Source of the DNA: Microcystis aeruginosa Ma_MB_S_20031200_S102
GTDB taxonomy: Bacteria; Cyanobacteriota; Cyanobacteriia; Cyanobacteriales; Microcystaceae
Direction: 5' to 3'
DNA length: 54,749 nt
Assembly (NCBI GenBank): GCA_007095845.1
Contig: SFBI01000046.1
Span: 1 to 54,749, forward strand
Shown here: piece after piece, positions 1 to 7,552 of the stretch
Layout: each line of letters starts with the position of its first letter
How positions within the stretch are numbered: position 1 is the stretch's first letter
The notes under the pieces: generated by a model
What the model was told of the DNA's origin: nothing
What the model saw: the letters and a program-made list of their open reading frames with translations, nothing else
Database searches by the model: none
Translations under genes and position numbers: made by a program

Positions 1-231
1 TTTATGCTCAACTAAAATCGTTCCTTTCCAGAGTAAATCAATAAAACCCTGTTTATTATCTGCTTTTTTGATCGGTTGCTCAAAACTGGCTACCCTACGC
101 CGTGAAATGCCAAAGACATAAAAAAACTCATTCCAAAAAGATTGAGATTCTGCCTTTTCTGAAGTCTCTCCTTCCCACTCTTTTTGAAAAGCGATGGCAC
201 GATTTTTAATTTCATTCCAACTTAAAGGCAT
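1..231 (-). CDS. DNA methyltransferase / type IIG-like restriction protein, N-terminal part (partial)
   Basis: The frame is open from the ATG at 231 to the window edge, giving 77 codons of the N-terminus; the rest lies to the left. The start reads MPLSWNEIKNRAI, followed by a segment with FWNEFFYVFG, RRRVASFE and GFIDLLWKG, ending with VEHK. From memory this is the N-terminal arrangement of the large class I SAM-dependent DNA methyltransferases related to MmeI/type IIL enzymes, where the FxDLLWKG...EHKS region belongs to a nuclease-like domain. The methylase motifs would lie outside the window, so the function is inferred from the N-terminus only. Confidence 0.6.
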   Translation of the reverse strand, partial: MPLSWNEIKNRAIAFQKEWEGETSEKAESQSFWNEFFYVFGISRRRVASFEQPIKKADNKQGFIDLLWKGTILVEHK

Positions 232-298
232 GGTTTTAATTCCTTCCCTACCCCCCTAGGAGTCTGGGTAGGGATTTTAGCACATTCGATAATCTTGA

Positions 299-880
299 TT
301 AAGGTCTCTGGTCTTGATTTTGGGGATAACTGGGGAATAGATCTCTTGGGAAATCCTCGGCACTTAAACAGGTTTGTAAAGCTTGGGAGGGATTATTTTT
401 GTCCACACCACGACTGACAGCGATAACGCATTGGGAAAAGCGACCGGGTAATAAACTTTGACGACAGGAATCTAAAACCTGTTTAGAAATCCCTAATTTA
501 TCGGGTTCCTTGGCTGTTTCTGTTTGTTTGAGGGAATTAGTGGCAAACAAGGGGGCAGCGCGATGGATATCGACTACACAGTGACCTAGGTCGATGGGAC
601 GACGCACTTGAAAACAAGCTTGTAGGGCCAGATTACCATCGATCGGGGTTTTGGATTTAATCATCACCACACACCGGGATAATTCTTTAGGAATTAATGC
701 TTCTGAACAAGCGCTGGCGGCATCTTGGGGACTGACTCCCGTGCCGACAATCTGACTGATACAGGCACTAAATTGATTATTGTTGCCGAATGCGATCGCT
801 GTTCGGTTCATTTCTACTAAGCCAAGGGAAATAGTAGCGATCGCGCTCCAACTAGCAATTTTTTTAATATGGTTTTTCAT
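299..880 (-). CDS. secreted Cys-repeat protein of unknown function
   Basis: A 193-residue protein with a probable signal peptide (basic MKNHIKK, then a hydrophobic stretch to about residue 30). The mature part holds three degenerate repeats, each with an AC..ALxP element followed about ten residues later by a xxCVVxI element (ELSRCVVMI, DLGHCVVDI, RFSQCVIAV), so cysteines recur in register. The C-terminus is proline-rich. I recognise it as a cyanobacterial conserved-hypothetical type but know no function. The repeats suggest a periplasmic or extracellular disulfide-bonded protein. The start ATG at 880 fits the signal peptide. Confidence 0.7.
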   Translation of the reverse strand: MKNHIKKIASWSAIATISLGLVEMNRTAIAFGNNNQFSACISQIVGTGVSPQDAASACSEALIPKELSRCVVMIKSKTPIDGNLALQACFQVRRPIDLGHCVVDIHRAAPLFATNSLKQTETAKEPDKLGISKQVLDSCRQSLLPGRFSQCVIAVSRGVDKNNPSQALQTCLSAEDFPRDLFPSYPQNQDQRP

Positions 881-954
881 CGTTTGCTCACACCGAAGAT
901 TTTAAGGCTAACTGGCCTTGATTTTAACAGATTCACGGGCAATGATGGGGGGAG

Positions 955-1170
955 GAAATTATGAATTATGAATTATGAATTATGAAGTGGGGAGATGGGG
1001 GAATGGGGAGATGGGGGAATGGGGGGAGGAAATTATGAATTATGAATTATGAATTATGAAGTGGGGGAATGGGGGAATGGGGGAATGGGGAGAGGGAATT
1101 ATGAATTATGAATTATGAAGTGGGGAGATGGGGAGATGGGGGAATGGAGAGATGGGGGAATTCGACTAAT
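955..1170. repeat. low-complexity tandem repeats (ATGAATT and GGGGGAATG units)
   Basis: Most of the 351-base gap 881-1231 consists of two alternating simple units: ATGAATT repeated two to three times (958-983, 1030-1060, 1098-1118) and runs of GGGGGAATG or GGGGAGATG. The block pattern occurs three times, so it looks like duplication of a composite unit. No ORF or RNA is seen in it. The same ATGAATT unit recurs near 24128. Confidence 0.8.
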
Positions 1171-1231
1171 ACCCTAATACCCCAAAACCCCAAAACCCTA
1201 ACACCCAACCCCCAAAACCCAAGGGCCAAAA

Positions 1232-2404
1232 TTAGTATTCTGGTACGGTGGAATCGACTTCGCGACTCCAGGCGCTGATACCACCTTTGACGTTAATTCC
1301 TTCGATACCTGCCTCTTTGAGGATAGCGAGGGCCTTAGCGGAACGTCCCCCCATCTTACAATGGGCGATAAGACGATAACCGTTGACTAATTCCTTAATT
1401 TTGGGAATTGCCGCACCATTTTCGATATCGGGTAGGGGAATTAATACCGAGTTGGGGATATTAGCGATTTGGTACTCGTTGGGATTACGCACATCGATGA
1501 GAATGTAATCATTGGCATTGCTGTCAATTAGTGCTTTTAACTCTACTACGGTAATTTCTGTCATTTTTTGCTGTTCTGCTGCTTCTTGTGCTTTTGCTTG
1601 CGGAATACCGCAGAATTGTTCGTAATCAATTAGTTTTTCAATGACGGGACGGATGGGATTCGGACGCAATTTTAACTCGCGGAATTTCATTTCCCAAGCA
1701 TTGTAGAGCAGTAAACGACCACTAAGGGTATCCGGAGCGCCGAGGATAATTTTAATGGCTTCTGTGGCTTGAATTGTGCCGATTACTCCGGGTAAAACCC
1801 CTAAAACGCCGCCTTCCGCACAGGAGGGAACCATCCCCGGTGGTGGCGGTTCAGGATAGAGATCGCGGTAGTTGGGACCGCCTTGGTAGTTAAAAACGGT
1901 TGCCTGTCCTTCAAAGCGGAAAATTGAGCCATAGACGTTGGGTTTGTCGAGAAGAACACAAGCATCATTAGTCAGATAACGGGTGGGGAAATTATCGGTC
2001 CCGTCGATAACTACATCATAGGGGGCTAAAATGTCAAGGGCATTTTCAGAACTTATGCGGGTTTCGTACAAATCCACCTGACAATAGGGGTTAATTTCCA
2101 GAATTCTGTCCTTAGCGGAAACAATTTTCGGTTTACCTACCCAAGAAGTGCCGTGAATAATTTGACGTTGCAGATTGGAACTATCGACGATATCGAAGTC
2201 AACAATACCGATTCTACCGATGCCAGCCGCCGCTAGATAGAGTAAAAGCGGGGAACCGAGTCCCCCGGTGCCGATGCAGAGAATACTGGCGGCTTTTAGT
2301 TTTTTTTGACCTTCTAAGCCCACTTCGGGCAGAATAATGTGTCGAGAGTAGCGTTGAACCTCCTCTTTGGAAAGTTCGATCGCCGCGAGATTAGGATTTA
2401 GCAT
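1232..2404 (-). CDS. moeB: MoeB/ThiF-type adenylyltransferase with C-terminal rhodanese domain
   Basis: A 390-residue E1-like enzyme that adenylates the C-terminal Gly of a sulfur-carrier protein (MoaD/ThiS type) and can pass sulfur through the rhodanese domain. The ThiF domain (about residues 10-250) shows the nucleotide-binding GTGGLGSP, the R..RQ element in NLQRQIIH, and DGTDNFPTR. The rhodanese domain (about 290-388) has the active-site loop AHCKMGGRS with the catalytic Cys. The first zinc CxxC of E. coli MoeB is replaced by NYRDLY, as in MoeZ-type proteins. The frame extends upstream to a TTG at 2473, but the conserved start MLNPNLAAI lies at ATG 2404, which I prefer. Confidence 0.93.
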   Translation of the reverse strand: MLNPNLAAIELSKEEVQRYSRHIILPEVGLEGQKKLKAASILCIGTGGLGSPLLLYLAAAGIGRIGIVDFDIVDSSNLQRQIIHGTSWVGKPKIVSAKDRILEINPYCQVDLYETRISSENALDILAPYDVVIDGTDNFPTRYLTNDACVLLDKPNVYGSIFRFEGQATVFNYQGGPNYRDLYPEPPPPGMVPSCAEGGVLGVLPGVIGTIQATEAIKIILGAPDTLSGRLLLYNAWEMKFRELKLRPNPIRPVIEKLIDYEQFCGIPQAKAQEAAEQQKMTEITVVELKALIDSNANDYILIDVRNPNEYQIANIPNSVLIPLPDIENGAAIPKIKELVNGYRLIAHCKMGGRSAKALAILKEAGIEGINVKGGISAWSREVDSTVPEY

Positions 2405-2563
2405 AGATTGGGTAAATAGTGAAACCTGACTCGATTCGGGCAAGAATTTCGTCTCAGCACGGTTTAGAGACAAAAATCAGGAAGACTCGATCGCTTCCTG
2501 TTTTTTCAATTCTTTCTATGATTATGATAGTGTGAGGGTCTGGCTCCCTGTTGTTAATATTAT

Positions 2564-2959
2564 TTAACTTTCCCCTGTTACTTGATCGCGATATTCACTA
2601 GCGGAGAGGGTATCAAGCAAGTCCGCATCGGGGTTTTCTACCCGCACTTTTAATAACCAACCCTCCCCGTGGGGATCATCGGCAATTAATTCGGGGGAGT
2701 CAATCATCGCTTGATTGCGATCGACTACGGTTCCCGAGACGGGAGGATAAAGTTCTTCCACCGCTTTTACCGATTCAATTGTGCCAAAACTACTACCTAC
2801 TTCCAGCGCCTCTCCCAATTCGGGCAATTCTAGAAACACGATATCACCCAATTGATCGACAGCAAAAGCACTAATTCCCAAGGTAGCGATTTCACCTTCG
2901 AGTCTGACGTATTCGTGGGTTTCTAGGTATCTCAAATCCTCGGGATATTCCAGTTCCAT
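2564..2959 (-). CDS. gcvH: glycine cleavage system H protein
   Basis: A 131-residue lipoyl carrier that shuttles the aminomethyl group between the P, T and L proteins of glycine decarboxylase (photorespiratory glycine breakdown in cyanobacteria). The lipoyl site is Lys65 in [19 protein letters not shown], and the conserved [11 protein letters not shown] follows near the end. Length is normal for the family. The start is ATG 2959. It lies on the same strand as moeB, 159 bp upstream of it. No other gcv genes are in the window, so the partners are encoded elsewhere. Confidence 0.97.
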   Translation of the reverse strand: MELEYPEDLRYLETHEYVRLEGEIATLGISAFAVDQLGDIVFLELPELGEALEVGSSFGTIESVKAVEELYPPVSGTVVDRNQAMIDSPELIADDPHGEGWLLKVRVENPDADLLDTLSASEYRDQVTGES

Positions 2960-3038
2960 CGTTTGTCTCTAAATATTTACAGCATCAGTTAGTTTACTAG
3001 ATCTCTTGGGGAAAATGTTCATCGGGTGGGGATTTTTC

Positions 3039-3049
3039 ATACTAAATCC
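3039..3049 (+). repeat. isolated end of the CTAAATCC miniature element
   Basis: The sequence ATACTAAATCC here matches the left end of the element family found complete at 5858, 10577, 29471 and 41129. No right end follows, so this is a solo terminus or a chance match. It sits in the gap between gcvH and the divergent acyl-CoA synthetase gene. Confidence 0.35.
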
Positions 3050-3113
3050 TGTTTGAAAGGTATAGAGAGTGCGAAGTGGGAGTGGGTTTTTAAAGTTCTT
3101 GGGAGCATCAATT

Positions 3114-5822
3114 ATGTTAAATCCCATCTTAGATCCTCGTGGTGGCGAACATCAAACTATAAGAGCCTTTTTTGAGCCAAAAACCATCGCTGTGGTGGGA
3201 TTTAATCGCCAAAATCCCCAACTCGATCGCACTCTTTTACATAATCTCTATGATAATCCCGGTCAGCACCGCCTTTATCTAGTCAATCCTCACCCCGAAA
3301 ACTGGCTCGATCTTCCCACCTATAGCAGTTTACCCGATGTCCCGGCAGCGATCGATCTGGTAATTATCACCGCCCCTGCCCCCGAAATTCCCGCTATTAT
3401 CGCCCAATCTGTCGAAAAAAAGGTTAAATGCGCCCTGATTCTCTCCACTGGTTTTCGGGAAACTGGACAGATAGGGGAAAATTTACTTAGGGAAATTAAA
3501 GCGATCGCTGGTCAAAAATTACGCATCATCGGTCCCCATAGCTCAGGAATCTGCAATCTCAGCCAAAATCTTAACGCCACCTTTTCCCCCATCCTGCCGA
3601 AAACCGGTTCAATTGCCCTGATTAGTCAAAGTGGTGCGCTCGCTGCTGCCGTGCTTGATTGGAGTTTAAGCGAAAATGTCGGTTTTAGTCACTTCATCTC
3701 CCTCGGAGTCCTTTTAGATGTGGATTGGGGCGAATTACTCTATTATTTAGGAGACGATCCCCAAACCAAAAGCATCGTTATCTACTTGGAATCCCTGAAT
3801 AATGCCCGCTCTTTTCTGTCCTCAGCCCGAGAAGTTGCCCTAAATAAACCAATTATCGCCATTAGTCGCCACAGTACCGACTTTGACCCCACTTCTCTTT
3901 CCCATGCTGGCAAATTAACCAGCGATCAGCTAACTCTCTCCGCTGCCTTTGCTCGCTGTGGCATCGTGGAAGTACAAAGACTGGCCGATCTCTTGAATAT
4001 CACGCAAGTTTTAGCGAAAATTCCCCGATTTCCCCGGGGAAAACGCTTGACAATCATCAGCAATGGTTTTGCTCCCGCTCTTTTAGCGGCCTCGGCTTTA
4101 CTGGCGGAAGATGGACAACTGGCAACCCTTACCCCGGCAACGATCGGAAAACTAGCGCCTCTTGTTCCCGCGGATATTGTCCCCCAAAATCCCATCGATC
4201 TGCGTCGCGGCAGCGATCCCGATAGCTACGCTCGCGCCCTAGAGATCGCTTTAGCGGATGCACATACCGACGCGGTGTTGATGATTCTCTCGCCTCGCTT
4301 TAACACCGATCTGCGAGAAATTGCCCTTAGAATCGCTTCAATTGCTCAAAACAGCAAAAAACCTATTTTAGCAAGTTTGATGGGAGGGGAGGGCATTGCA
4401 GAGGGGGTAGCACTATTAAATCAGCAGGGGATCCCTACCTATCGCTATCCCGATTCGGCGGCCCGGGTGTTTAATTTGCTCTGGAAATATGAAGAGAATC
4501 TGCGCGGTCTTTATCAAACGCCAATTTTAGCCAATTCTCAGGAAAATAGCTCCGATCGAGTTTTAGTGGGCCAGATTATCGAGCAAGCAGGGGATAGAAC
4601 AATTCTCAGTGAGCCAGAGTCTTTAGCTATACTGAAAGCCTATGGAATCCCTGTTATTGTCACTGAAATCGTTGAAAGTGCCGCAGAAGCAGTTAATCTC
4701 GCTGAATCTCTCGGTTATCCCGTGGTGATGAAACTGCATTCCCAGACGATTATCCATAAAAGTGCGGTGTGTGGGGTACAATTGCCGCTTTTTTCCCCTA
4801 GGGCAGTGGTGCAAGCGTATCAGGCGATCGAAGCTAATGTTAGCGCACAAGTGGGTGGGGAGCATTTTCTCGGGGTGATTATTCAACCGATGTTAGAAAT
4901 CGATCGAGGATATGAGTTAATTATCGGCTCTAATTACGATGATCAGTGCGGACCGGTGATAATTTTCGGCACTGGTGGGCGTTTAGTCGATATTTTTCAA
5001 GATTACGCTACTGCTCTACCTCCTTTAAATACTAATCTCGCTCGCCGACTTTTGGAAAAAACCAAGATTTATCGGGCTTTTCAAGGACTAAATGGGCTTA
5101 AATCGCTTAATTTAGCGAATTTGGAGCAAATAATCGTGAGATTTAGTCACCTAGTTAGTGAACAACCTCGTATTAAAACTATCGATATTAATCCCTTTTT
5201 TGCCGATTCAGAGCAATTAATCGCCCTTTCTGCTTCTATTCTTCTTCATCCTCCAACCACTCCCCCAGAAAAGTTATCTCATCCGGCGATTCGTCCCTAT
5301 CCCGAATATTATATAGAACCTTGGAGGACGAAAAGAGGCTTAAAAGTGCTAATTCGTCCGATTCGGGCAGCAGATGAGCCTTTAGTGCGACAATTTCACC
5401 ATTATCTCTCGGAAGAAACCATTTATTATCGTTATTTTCATCTTGTCAATCTCGATCGCCAAACCGCTTATGATCGTCTTACCCGCATTTGTTTTATCGA
5501 CTACGATCGAGTAATGAGCTTAGTGGTGGAGATTAATAACAATCAGACGGAAGAGCGAGAAATTATCGCTATAGGACGCTTAAATAAACTGCACGGCGTT
5601 AATGTGGCGGAATTTGACCTATTAGTTAGGGATGACTATCAAGGTCAAGGTATTGGTACTGAGCTACTACAGCGTTTAGTTAATATTGGCAAAAAGGAAG
5701 GATTAGAGGGAATCGAAGGGGAAATTTTAAGGGATAACCGCGCTATGCAGATGATAGCGGCTAAAGTGGGGTTTTCTCTCTATAAAACTGCCGATTTTGT
5801 CAAAGCTGAACTGAATTTATGA
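3114..5822 (+). CDS. Pat-type protein acetyltransferase: ADP-forming acyl-CoA synthetase fused to GNAT
   Basis: A 902-residue protein. Domains in order: CoA-binding fold (about 5-130, KTIAVVGFN), succinyl-CoA ligase-like flavodoxin domains (about 135-450, LISQSGALAAAV), ATP-grasp domain (about 480-690, GYPVVMKLHS), and a C-terminal GNAT acetyltransferase (about 735-895) with the acetyl-CoA loop DYQGQGIGTELL. This is the architecture of E. coli PatZ/YfiQ, which acetylates lysines of metabolic enzymes such as acetyl-CoA synthetase. In that family the synthetase part is often regulatory rather than catalytic; I cannot tell which applies here. The frame is open from a GTG at 3069, but ATG 3114 is preceded by GGGAG and begins the conserved part. 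Confidence 0.85.
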   Translation: MLNPILDPRGGEHQTIRAFFEPKTIAVVGFNRQNPQLDRTLLHNLYDNPGQHRLYLVNPHPENWLDLPTYSSLPDVPAAIDLVIITAPAPEIPAIIAQSVEKKVKCALILSTGFRETGQIGENLLREIKAIAGQKLRIIGPHSSGICNLSQNLNATFSPILPKTGSIALISQSGALAAAVLDWSLSENVGFSHFISLGVLLDVDWGELLYYLGDDPQTKSIVIYLESLNNARSFLSSAREVALNKPIIAISRHSTDFDPTSLSHAGKLTSDQLTLSAAFARCGIVEVQRLADLLNITQVLAKIPRFPRGKRLTIISNGFAPALLAASALLAEDGQLATLTPATIGKLAPLVPADIVPQNPIDLRRGSDPDSYARALEIALADAHTDAVLMILSPRFNTDLREIALRIASIAQNSKKPILASLMGGEGIAEGVALLNQQGIPTYRYPDSAARVFNLLWKYEENLRGLYQTPILANSQENSSDRVLVGQIIEQAGDRTILSEPESLAILKAYGIPVIVTEIVESAAEAVNLAESLGYPVVMKLHSQTIIHKSAVCGVQLPLFSPRAVVQAYQAIEANVSAQVGGEHFLGVIIQPMLEIDRGYELIIGSNYDDQCGPVIIFGTGGRLVDIFQDYATALPPLNTNLARRLLEKTKIYRAFQGLNGLKSLNLANLEQIIVRFSHLVSEQPRIKTIDINPFFADSEQLIALSASILLHPPTTPPEKLSHPAIRPYPEYYIEPWRTKRGLKVLIRPIRAADEPLVRQFHHYLSEETIYYRYFHLVNLDRQTAYDRLTRICFIDYDRVMSLVVEINNNQTEEREIIAIGRLNKLHGVNVAEFDLLVRDDYQGQGIGTELLQRLVNIGKKEGLEGIEGEILRDNRAMQMIAAKVGFSLYKTADFVKAELNL

Positions 5823-5857
5823 AGTCTTTTTGAATAACTGTTCAGGGGGGGGATGTC

Positions 5858-5948
5858 ATACTAAATCCGTTGAGTATAGATAACATATCAGGAGAGGCAA
5901 AAGGCAAAGGGGAATAAATAATCAGTTTTTAATAACCAGATTTAGTAT
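5858..5948 (+). mobile_element. miniature inverted-repeat element, family A (CTAAATCC ends), copy 1
   Basis: A 91-bp element with inverted ends ATACTAAATCC and GATTTAGTAT and a core containing GGCAAAAGGCAAAGG and AATAAATAATCAG. Near-identical copies lie at 10577-10669, 29471-29561 (opposite orientation) and 41129-41234, with a truncated one at 36672-36720. All full copies are bounded by TA, which would fit a TA-targeting (IS630/Tc1-like) transposase. No coding capacity is present. It sits between the convergent 3' ends of the Pat-like gene and nhaS3. Confidence 0.85.
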
Positions 5949-5961
5949 TAGTGATCAACGA

Positions 5962-5988
5962 CAAAAAAGGCTGAAAATGCTTCAGCCT
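5962..5988 (-). terminator. Rho-independent terminator after nhaS3
   Basis: On the minus strand an 8-bp stem (AGGCTGAA at 5981-5988 pairing with TTCAGCCT at 5968-5975, loop of 5) is followed by a run of T (A5963-A5968 on the plus strand). It starts about 30 bases past the nhaS3 stop, as expected for the end of the bicA-nhaS3 transcript. Confidence 0.8.
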
Positions 5989-6018
5989 CGTCTAAAAAAT
6001 CAGATTTTACCCGCAAAA

Positions 6019-7434
6019 TTAAGGAATAGGATTAGCCGAATCCTTGCTTGCTAAGGTTTCGGGAACAGCTTCCGTCTTACCAAAAGCGATTCGGAGGAAG
6101 GGAGGAGCCAGGAAAGTCGTCAAGATTACCATAATAATAATCGACACCTCCAAAGGCTTATCCAAAATTCCGCTGGCCGAACCAATCCCAGCAAAAACTA
6201 AACCCACCTCACCCCGGGGAATCATACCCACACCGATGGCGAGGCGATTGATGCCGGATATACCAAAAACTGCCCAGCCTGTCACCAGTTTACCGATAAT
6301 CGCCACAACCATCAAAAAGACAGCGATCAAAAGTCCGGCCCGATTCTCTGGCACCGTTGGGTTTAACACACCGAGATCGGCACGCGCTCCCACCGTCACA
6401 AAGAAAATCGGTACAAGCAAATCGGCGATCGGTTTAATTAACTCATCCAACTCGTTGCGGGTATCAGTTTCATCAAGCACCAAACCCGCAGCAAAGGCCC
6501 CTAAAATCGCTTCCAGATGAATAGCATTGCCTAAAAACGCCATAAAGAAAGCGAAGACAAATGCGGGAATAACAATATTTCCCCGCGTTTTCAGCCGCTC
6601 CACGATCGCCACAAAACTTTTGTTAAAAATACCTCCCAACAAAATTGATCCGATCAAAAAGGCCGTAGCGCTGACAATCAGATAAATAACATTGGTCACA
6701 TCAATCTCACCGGTTTTGGCTAAACTAGCGACCACAGCCAGAACAATAATACCGAGGACATCATCAATCACCGCCGCACCGACAATAATTTGCCCTTCTT
6801 TGGATTTGAGTTGACCTAACTCTGATAAAACTTTCGAGGTAATACCGATACTGGTTGCCGTCAAGGCAGCCCCCGCAAAAATCGCCGGGATAGCCGCCAC
6901 ATGAAAGACGAGCATTAACCCGGCCGTACCTGCCGCAAAAGGTGCCGCAACCCCCACACAGGCCACAACCGTGGCTTGAATTCCCACTTCCTTGAGTTGT
7001 CGCAGGTCGGATTCTAGGCCAATTTCAAACAGCAGAATAATCACACCGATTTCAGCTAGAACCGAAATCACTTCACTTTGGGACTCAAAGATTCGGTCCA
7101 CGGCAGCCGGGGCCAATTGATTCAATCCTTGCAGTACCGTCATAATCAGCGAGTCCGAGGCCGATAGTCCCCCTTCGGGAAAGATGAGCAGATGCAGGGC
7201 CGAAACGCCGACAATCACACCGGCCACCAGTTCTCCCAGTACGGGCGGAAAATCCAATCGTCTGGCGGCCTCTGCGCCGAGCTTGCTGGCCAGATAAATC
7301 ACCACCAGTGTCAGCAATACGCCGGAGAGAATAATCGGTGAATCCTCGGCCACAACGGTGGCGAGCAAGGGGAGCGGAGTCATGGGAGCCGCTATCTCCC
7401 CGATCGAAGGAGGCAGAATATGGGACAAAATCAT
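6019..7434 (-). CDS. nhaS3: Na+/H+ antiporter, CPA2/NapA type (NhaS3-like)
   Basis: A 471-residue integral membrane protein with about 12-13 hydrophobic segments. It carries the FEIGLESDL element and the paired aspartates in VIDDVLGI that mark electrogenic CPA2 antiporters, so it should exchange Na+ for H+. In Synechocystis NhaS3 is essential. In Microcystis the gene is known from the inorganic-carbon locus with the sodium-dependent bicarbonate transporter, where it would recycle the Na+ taken in. Here it lies 118 bp downstream of bicA on the same strand, consistent with co-transcription. The assignment rests on family motifs and context. Confidence 0.9.
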   Translation of the reverse strand: MILSHILPPSIGEIAAPMTPLPLLATVVAEDSPIILSGVLLTLVVIYLASKLGAEAARRLDFPPVLGELVAGVIVGVSALHLLIFPEGGLSASDSLIMTVLQGLNQLAPAAVDRIFESQSEVISVLAEIGVIILLFEIGLESDLRQLKEVGIQATVVACVGVAAPFAAGTAGLMLVFHVAAIPAIFAGAALTATSIGITSKVLSELGQLKSKEGQIIVGAAVIDDVLGIIVLAVVASLAKTGEIDVTNVIYLIVSATAFLIGSILLGGIFNKSFVAIVERLKTRGNIVIPAFVFAFFMAFLGNAIHLEAILGAFAAGLVLDETDTRNELDELIKPIADLLVPIFFVTVGARADLGVLNPTVPENRAGLLIAVFLMVVAIIGKLVTGWAVFGISGINRLAIGVGMIPRGEVGLVFAGIGSASGILDKPLEVSIIIMVILTTFLAPPFLRIAFGKTEAVPETLASKDSANPIP

Positions 7435-7495
7435 GAGTTTAAAGGGATGAGGGTTAAAGGTTTTAGGTGGTCATAAAACTGGGGGATAGGAAAAA

Positions 7496-7538
7496 GGGCC
7501 ACCGCTCAAGGACAGTCAGGCTGAGGATGCGGTGGCCC
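7496..7538. promoter_or_regulatory. perfect 10-bp inverted repeat between bicA and nhaS3
   Basis: GGGCCACCGC (7496-7505) and GCGGTGGCCC (7529-7538) are perfectly complementary around a 23-base loop. In the bicA-nhaS3 transcript this would be a strong GC-rich hairpin just after the bicA stop. There is no T-run on the minus strand, so it may be a processing or stability element, or an attenuator, rather than a plain terminator. It occupies the place where sbtA lies in some relatives. Confidence 0.6.
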
Positions 7539-7552
7539 GGATCAAGACAAGC

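Noticed and set aside
2405-2473. TTG-started N-terminal extension of MoeB
   Set aside because: The conserved family start is the ATG at 2404; the extension shows no similarity-like pattern.
6044-6520. 158-codon plus-strand frame opposite nhaS3
   Set aside because: Shadow of a well-supported membrane-protein gene; composition Ser/Ala/Lys-rich with no motif.
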